A stretch of 64,000 nt of DNA from Pseudomonas bohemica (GTDB taxonomy: Bacteria > Pseudomonadota > Gammaproteobacteria > Pseudomonadales > Pseudomonadaceae). Position numbers and translations under genes: made by a program. This document shows positions 59,727-64,000 of the stretch, piece after piece. The notes under the pieces were generated by a model. The model was not told the origin of the DNA, did no database searches, and was given only the letters and a program-made list of their open reading frames with translations. The DNA lies in assembly GCF_002934685.1 (NCBI RefSeq), contig NZ_NKHL01000121.1, forward strand, positions 444,461 through 508,460, read 5' to 3'. Within the stretch, counting starts at the first letter, position 1. Each line of letters starts with the position of its first letter.

Positions 59727-61364
59727 ATGGCTGCTAACGAAACTTACACAGGGACGCTTTCCGCGCAATTGCAAACGGTGGCCACCGCGCATGCTGTTGC
59801 CCCCTCGCGCTGGTTGACACCCATGCTGCAGAGTCTGGCGTTGTGCCTGCTGTTCGTGGCCATGGCATGGGGGGAGGTGTCGGTGTATGCCTGCCTGGCG
59901 CTTGCTCTGCTTACCCTGTGGCTGCCCCGCGTTCTGCCGCCCCGCGCATCACCCGCGCCAGCTGAAATGCAGGACGACGCTCTCGAGCGCCTCACTGCCG
60001 ACCTGTCGCGCAGCACCAGTCACAACGCACTGTCTGCGGCGGCCGTGGCGTTTTCAGTCCGACAACTGGCGAGCAAGCTGCAATCTCAGGTCGAGGCCGC
60101 CGAGCAGATCGTCAGCAGCGCCGACGTGATGATCACCACCGAACGCGCGACTTCATCCCTCAGCCAGCAAGCCTTGAGCGCGGCCAGCGAGGTACGCCAG
60201 AGCAGCGATGCCGGGCTGACCGTGCTCAAGGAGTCCATTGCCTTGATGCACCAGCTCAGCGAACGCGCTGACAGCAGTCGTCAGCTGATCGAAGCCCTCA
60301 GCCAGCGCAGTGAAGATATTCAGCGGGTGACTGCGGTCATTCAGTCGATCGCCAGCCAGACCAACCTGCTGGCCCTCAATGCGGCGATCGAAGCTGCGCG
60401 AGCGGGTGAGCATGGCCGTGGTTTCGCGGTAGTTGCCGACGAAGTGCGCGGACTGGCCGGGCGAACCGCGACCGCCACCGGCGAAGTAGGGCAGATGGTC
60501 GCCGATATTCAGCAGCGCACCGCTCAGGTGGTCGAACAGATCCGTCAGCTCTCCGGGGATCTGGACGGCGGCGTCGAGCAGGTGGAAACCACCGGCCGGA
60601 AATTGGCGAACATCGCGCAGCTGGCGGCCGGGGTGGAAGGGCAGGTCAACGAGATCGCGTCCGGCGCCGAGACCAATCAGGCGCAACTGAGCAGCCTGTT
60701 CGTGGCGGTCGAGCAGATGCGCAGCGATCTGGCGATCAGTGATGACCAGACCCGTCAATTGGCCAAGTCCGCCGTGCAAATGGAGGGGCAGGCCGAAACC
60801 ATCAGCGAGCGATTGGCCGAAGTCGGCCTGGACGACTATCACCAGCGCATCTACGATCTGGCGCGCGAGGGGGCGAACCAGATTGCACGCAAGTTCGAGG
60901 AGGACATCGACCAGCACCGGGTCAGTCTCGACGATCTGTTCGACCGTAGCTATCAGCCAGTGGCCAACACCTCGCCGACCAAATACCACACCCGCTTCGA
61001 CCGCTACACCGATCAGGTCCTGCCAGCCATTCAAGAGCCGCTGCTAAGCCGTCATGAAGGGCTGGTGTTCGCCATTGCCTGCACGCAGCAGGGCTATGTT
61101 CCGACCCACAATCAGGCGTTCAGCAAACCGCTCACCGGCGATGCGGCTGTCGATACCATGCAGAACCGCACCAAGCGCAAGTTCGACGACCGTACCGGGA
61201 TTCGCTGCGGCAGCCATCAACAGCCGGTGTTGCTGCAAACCTACACCCGCGACACCGGCGAACTGATGCACGATCTGTCGGTGCCGATCGTGGTCAAGGG
61301 CCGACATTGGGGAGGCCTGCGCCTGGGGTACAAACCTGAAGAGAGCGCCGCCAGTCACCGCTGA
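59727..61364 (+). CDS. Methyl-accepting chemotaxis protein with C-terminal sensor-like domain
   Basis: 545 aa. Two closely spaced helices near residues 33-70 (LALCLLFVAMAWG, ACLALALLTLWL) leave almost no periplasmic loop. The signalling domain follows at about 110-390, with the tip QTNLLALNAAIEAARAGEHG. After it, residues 390-545 form a separate domain (YHTRFDRYTDQVLPAIQEPLL, YVPTHNQAF, NRTKRKFDD, LMHDLSVPIVVKGRHWGGLR) resembling C-terminal sensor modules of some Pseudomonas receptors. Sensing is therefore cytosolic, from the C-terminal side. AAGGA precedes the ATG. Ligand unknown. Confidence 0.88.
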   Translation: MAANETYTGTLSAQLQTVATAHAVAPSRWLTPMLQSLALCLLFVAMAWGEVSVYACLALALLTLWLPRVLPPRASPAPAEMQDDALERLTADLSRSTSHNALSAAAVAFSVRQLASKLQSQVEAAEQIVSSADVMITTERATSSLSQQALSAASEVRQSSDAGLTVLKESIALMHQLSERADSSRQLIEALSQRSEDIQRVTAVIQSIASQTNLLALNAAIEAARAGEHGRGFAVVADEVRGLAGRTATATGEVGQMVADIQQRTAQVVEQIRQLSGDLDGGVEQVETTGRKLANIAQLAAGVEGQVNEIASGAETNQAQLSSLFVAVEQMRSDLAISDDQTRQLAKSAVQMEGQAETISERLAEVGLDDYHQRIYDLAREGANQIARKFEEDIDQHRVSLDDLFDRSYQPVANTSPTKYHTRFDRYTDQVLPAIQEPLLSRHEGLVFAIACTQQGYVPTHNQAFSKPLTGDAAVDTMQNRTKRKFDDRTGIRCGSHQQPVLLQTYTRDTGELMHDLSVPIVVKGRHWGGLRLGYKPEESAASHR

Positions 61365-61383
61365 GTTTTCACACACGAGCACC

Positions 61384-61417
61384 CGAGTAAGGCCTGGACA
61401 CACCCAGGCCTTACTCG
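61384..61417. terminator. Strong hairpin after the chemoreceptor gene
   Basis: CGAGTAAGGCCTGG-ACACAC-CCAGGCCTTACTCG is a perfect 14-bp stem. No proper T-run follows, but the length and position 20 bases after the stop support a terminator. Confidence 0.75.
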
Positions 61418-61690
61418 TTACAGGCCGTAGAAAAATGGCGAAGTAGTATTTAATTATTGTTTACGGTTTTTTCTCATGTTTAGGTGTTTGCATTGTATGT
61501 AAGTTCCTGCTGCTAGTGCTGTGGGAAGTTCGGCTTGCTTTTTTTTAATAGTCCGATATTTAAGTGGGAATTTTCTGAAGTTGCTTTTCATGCGTTGACG
61601 ATTCCATATGTAAGAGCATTCTGTGAGTTATATGTCCGAATGTGTAAGAAGTCGTTCGGATTTTGATCGGCATTCACAGGTGGTTTACAT
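61418..61690. other. AT-rich region before the DUF2235 gene
   Basis: About 270 bases, markedly AT-rich (TTTTTTTTAATAG, TATTTAATTATTG), unlike the high-GC surroundings. No gene seen. It probably holds the promoter of the lipase gene and marks imported DNA. Confidence 0.5.
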
Positions 61691-63157
61691 ATGACAGCAC
61701 TACACTCAGCTACAGGTTCACGTGGCGCAGCCGGCAAGCTGCAGGTCATTGTGCGAATCGGTGTGTTCTTCGACGGTACCGGCAACAACCGTATCAACAG
61801 CCAGATCGGGGCCGACTGTCAGGCAATGGCGGAAATATACAATGGAGCACATATCAAGGAGTGCGGCGGACGCCATAGCGATCCGTCCAGTAGTTACAGC
61901 AATGATCTGACTAACATTGCAAGGTTGGCAGACCTTTATAAGCATCAGCCCAACGCACTAAATGAAGGCAGCGGACTTGGGGTTTATGAGGCTATATATG
62001 TCAGCGGTATAGGAACTACCTCTGGAGGAAGGGATTCACGGGTATCGGGCCAGGGTTTTGGCCGAGGAAATACCGGCGTGGTTGCCAAAGTTACCAACAG
62101 CATAAAAAAGATAAACCTGTTTCTCAGTGCATTTGAATTGCACAATCCCGGCTGCGTCATTGCCGGCCTGGAACTTGATCTGTTCGGTTTCAGTCGCGGC
62201 GCGGCGGCGGCCCGGCATCTGGCCAATGAAGTTCTCAAGGGGGCGCGTGGGCTGCTCGGCCCGGTTCTGGACCCGCGCAAACTGCCATTGTCCACGGACT
62301 TTTCCTGGAATACCGGCAGTGTGCGTCTAAAGGTCATCGGGCTGTTCGATACCGTAGCGGCGGTGGGCGGCATCTCGGACCTGGGCAATGTGCGCGACGC
62401 CATCAACGCGCGGGTCAATCTGTTCTTGCCTCCGGGGTGCGCACAACAGGTGCTGCATCTGGTGGCGGCCGACGAGTATCGACGCAATTTCGCACTGAAC
62501 AGCGTGGCACCGGATTGGCCCCGTGAGATCGTGTTGCCTGGTAGCCATTCGGATATCGGTGGTGGCTACCAACCGCAGAGCATGGAAACGGTGTCGCTGA
62601 CCCGACCCCGGCGCAGCCTGGTCAGCGCGAGCACGCCGTACGACAGCACTGACGCCTGGTTGCAGACCCATGCCGAAATGGGGGAGCTGGACGCACAGCG
62701 CTGGATCGATCCCCAGGACGATACCGCCTCGATCAGCATCGAGTGCTTCGAACGCTTGGGGCAACGGCGGCGAGGCATGAAAACCGTTATAGCGAGCGTG
62801 AAACTTCAGCGCCGGGTCTTCGGCCACCTGTCACGGGTATACCTGCGGGTGATGCACGGCCTGGCGTGCGACGAAGGCGTACCCTTCAGGCCAATACCGG
62901 ATACCGCCGATCTGAGCCTTCCGCCTGAGTTGCGTGGGGTTGCGGTCAAGCTTCTGGCCTATGCGCGGGGGCAGGGCGAAGGATTGTCGGCCCAGGAGCT
63001 GCAAATGTTGTATCGGCGCTACATCCATTGTTCCGCGCTCTGGAATGGCACGCTGGGGCGGCGCGGAGCACTGGTGGATAGCTTGTTTCTGCACGCGCCT
63101 GCGTCCGAGGGGCGTTTGCGCTTTCCCAATATGTCCCGGGCTGGTGCCTCGTTATGA
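61691..63157 (+). CDS. DUF2235 (T6SS Tle-like phospholipase) protein
   Basis: 488 aa. VRIGVFFDGTGNNRINS is the DUF2235 opening, LDLFGFSRGAAAARHLAN carries the GxSxG nucleophile elbow (Ser in GFSRG), and LFDTVAAVGG with LPGSHSDIGGGYQP give the Asp and His blocks. The family includes Tle1-type phospholipases delivered by the type VI secretion system. No vgrG, PAAR, chaperone or evident immunity gene is next to it. The gene stands alone behind AT-rich DNA. Enzyme fold is convincing; T6SS delivery is inferred. Confidence 0.87.
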   Translation: MTALHSATGSRGAAGKLQVIVRIGVFFDGTGNNRINSQIGADCQAMAEIYNGAHIKECGGRHSDPSSSYSNDLTNIARLADLYKHQPNALNEGSGLGVYEAIYVSGIGTTSGGRDSRVSGQGFGRGNTGVVAKVTNSIKKINLFLSAFELHNPGCVIAGLELDLFGFSRGAAAARHLANEVLKGARGLLGPVLDPRKLPLSTDFSWNTGSVRLKVIGLFDTVAAVGGISDLGNVRDAINARVNLFLPPGCAQQVLHLVAADEYRRNFALNSVAPDWPREIVLPGSHSDIGGGYQPQSMETVSLTRPRRSLVSASTPYDSTDAWLQTHAEMGELDAQRWIDPQDDTASISIECFERLGQRRRGMKTVIASVKLQRRVFGHLSRVYLRVMHGLACDEGVPFRPIPDTADLSLPPELRGVAVKLLAYARGQGEGLSAQELQMLYRRYIHCSALWNGTLGRRGALVDSLFLHAPASEGRLRFPNMSRAGASL

Positions 63158-63171
63158 ACTTTTTCATTGAA

Positions 63172-63202
63172 ATGCAGGCGGCCTGAACATGGCCGCCTGC
63201 AT
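63172..63202. terminator. Bidirectional terminator hairpin between convergent genes
   Basis: ATGCAGGCGGCC-TGAACAT-GGCCGCCTGCAT is a perfect 12-bp stem between the lipase and the DUF2789 gene, just after the lipase stop and about 14 bases from the other stop. Confidence 0.75.
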
Positions 63203-63215
63203 GGCCGACGCGCGG

Positions 63216-63452
63216 TTATTTCTGCGGGTGCAGCAGCGCATTCAGCTCGTCTACCGCGGGTGCCCAATCGGCATCGTCCCGCAGCTCCTCCTTTAGAAAG
63301 CGCGCCTGCTGCGGCGTCCAGAACTCGGCATCGATCAGCTTCACGTCATCGGGGAGTTGGTGTTCGCTGACGAAGCGGTCGATGCTGGCCTGATCGGCAT
63401 CCAGGCCCAGTTGTTCGAACAATTTTTCAAGCGTCGGTGGCGTGAGGTCCAT
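63216..63452 (-). CDS. DUF2789 family protein
   Basis: 78 aa acidic protein. MDLTPPTLEKLFEQLGLD, ASIDRFVSEHQLPDDVKL and FWTPQQARFLKEELRDDADW are the DUF2789 pattern, conserved in pseudomonads as small proteins of unknown role. It converges with the DUF2235 gene. Its wide presence as a core gene argues against an immunity function. Confidence 0.85.
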   Translation of the reverse strand: MDLTPPTLEKLFEQLGLDADQASIDRFVSEHQLPDDVKLIDAEFWTPQQARFLKEELRDDADWAPAVDELNALLHPQK

Positions 63453-63779
63453 AATGTCTCCCTGGCGGGCCGGAGCCCCGATTGGTGTTGTCAGTCACTC
63501 ATATGAGTACGCAGGGCACGCAAGAGTTCTACGCATTTGCCTTAACGATTCAGCCCCTGTCGCCTGGCTCCTTCAGCCGATTGGACACAGACCGCAGGGT
63601 AGCCTGGTGTACAAAAACAGCTACATTACGGACGAAAGGCATATATCCCGTATAGACTCTCAGCCGGTAGAATCTACCTTCGTGCCAGCGTCCGGTACCC
63701 GGGACGCACTGTCTTTCATTGTCTTTTCCTTGCCTGGCCCCTGGCCGGGCGAGTTCATATCAGGTTGGGAGTTTGTACA
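63453..63779. other. Intergenic region, no convincing gene
   Basis: About 330 bases. A frame from 63442 to 63789 is open (115 codons), but it starts on the wrong side of the DUF2789 start, overlaps the next gene, lacks family features and shows mixed codon usage. Confidence 0.45.
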
Positions 63780-64000
63780 TTGGCAGTAAGTAATCTGGAT
63801 ACCCATGCGTTATTCGTGCTCGGAGATTTGCGCGCGAAGTTGGTAAAGCAGTTCCAGGCACGTTTCGTTTATGTCATCGAGCAGTCCCCTGAAGGCATCT
63901 ACATGTCCGAAATCGACACCGAAACCGCACTGGTGGTCGATGACAAACCACGCCTGGAACTCAAAGTCGGCGATCATTTTCGCGCCGCCGTGCTGCCAAG
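63780..64000 (+). CDS. Conserved hypothetical protein, truncated by the window edge
   Basis: 73 codons visible, reading (M)AVSNLDTHALFVLGDLRAKL and on to VVDDKPRLELKVGDHFRAAV, open to the edge. The start is a TTG at 63780 with GGGAG 8 bases upstream; the next Met is far inside. No motif recognised; the sequence looks soluble. Confidence 0.65.
   Translation, partial: MAVSNLDTHALFVLGDLRAKLVKQFQARFVYVIEQSPEGIYMSEIDTETALVVDDKPRLELKVGDHFRAAVLP

Noticed and set aside
63216..63452. DUF2789 protein as immunity partner of the DUF2235 lipase
   Set aside because: Convergent, without signal peptide, and of a family I know as broadly conserved in pseudomonads irrespective of Tle genes.
63442..63789. 115-codon frame before the truncated last gene
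   Set aside because: Overlaps DUF2789 and the next start, no recognisable motif, mixed codon usage. Could be revisited if conserved.

Overview
The window is chromosomal DNA of a Pseudomonas, most likely of the P. fluorescens / P. syringae lineage. Evidence: high GC, typical Pseudomonas neighbourhoods (gloB next to mltD, rnhA-dnaQ in tandem, a BdlA-like receptor, a DksA2-like protein) and several scattered REP/REPIN palindromes of pseudomonad type. The species cannot be fixed from the sequence alone. No tRNA, rRNA, CRISPR array, transposase or prophage was seen.

Layout. 1-5.2 kb: two paralogous peptide-binding proteins of an ABC importer and the lytic transglycosylase MltD, with gloB beyond, all on the minus strand. 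6.2-10.2 kb: housekeeping genes on the plus strand (methyltransferase, rnhA, dnaQ, GNAT acetyltransferase, flavin reductase) and one small minus-strand gene. 10.4-21.1 kb: two giant tandem paralogues (1766 and 1749 aa) that resemble DUF6543 / dermonecrotic-toxin-like proteins, each ending in a HELSH zinc-peptidase-like motif and each preceded by the same palindrome. 21.2-31.6 kb: acyl-CoA dehydrogenase plus 3-hydroxyisobutyryl-CoA hydrolase-like pair, a fused EgtB-EgtD ergothioneine enzyme, DUF427, XdhC, an EmrAB-type efflux pair and a cytochrome b561.

31.7-38.2 kb is the most unusual part: an AT-rich leader, then a tight operon of transaldolase, sulfotransferase-like protein, SDR, saccharopine-dehydrogenase-like protein, glycine/sarcosine-type N-methyltransferase and stand-alone APS kinase, followed by a CGNR-type zinc-finger protein. 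The APS kinase would make PAPS and the sulfotransferase would use it, so I read this as a small biosynthetic cluster for a sulfated, N-methylated metabolite that I do not recognise.

38.6-42.5 kb: four coupled genes, DUF72 plus a ybhP-clsB-ybhN-type operon. 42.6-43.9 kb: BdlA-like chemoreceptor. 44.7-58.7 kb: myo-inositol catabolism (RpiR regulator, iolC-DUF2090, iolE, iolB, iolA, iolD, an IolW-like oxidoreductase) and its ABC importer, with matching GTGGAA-N6-TTCCAC-type operators before iolC and before the transporter. 59-64 kb: DksA2-like protein behind a structured leader, a chemoreceptor with a C-terminal sensor domain, an orphan DUF2235 (T6SS Tle-like) lipase in AT-rich DNA, DUF2789, and a truncated gene at the edge.
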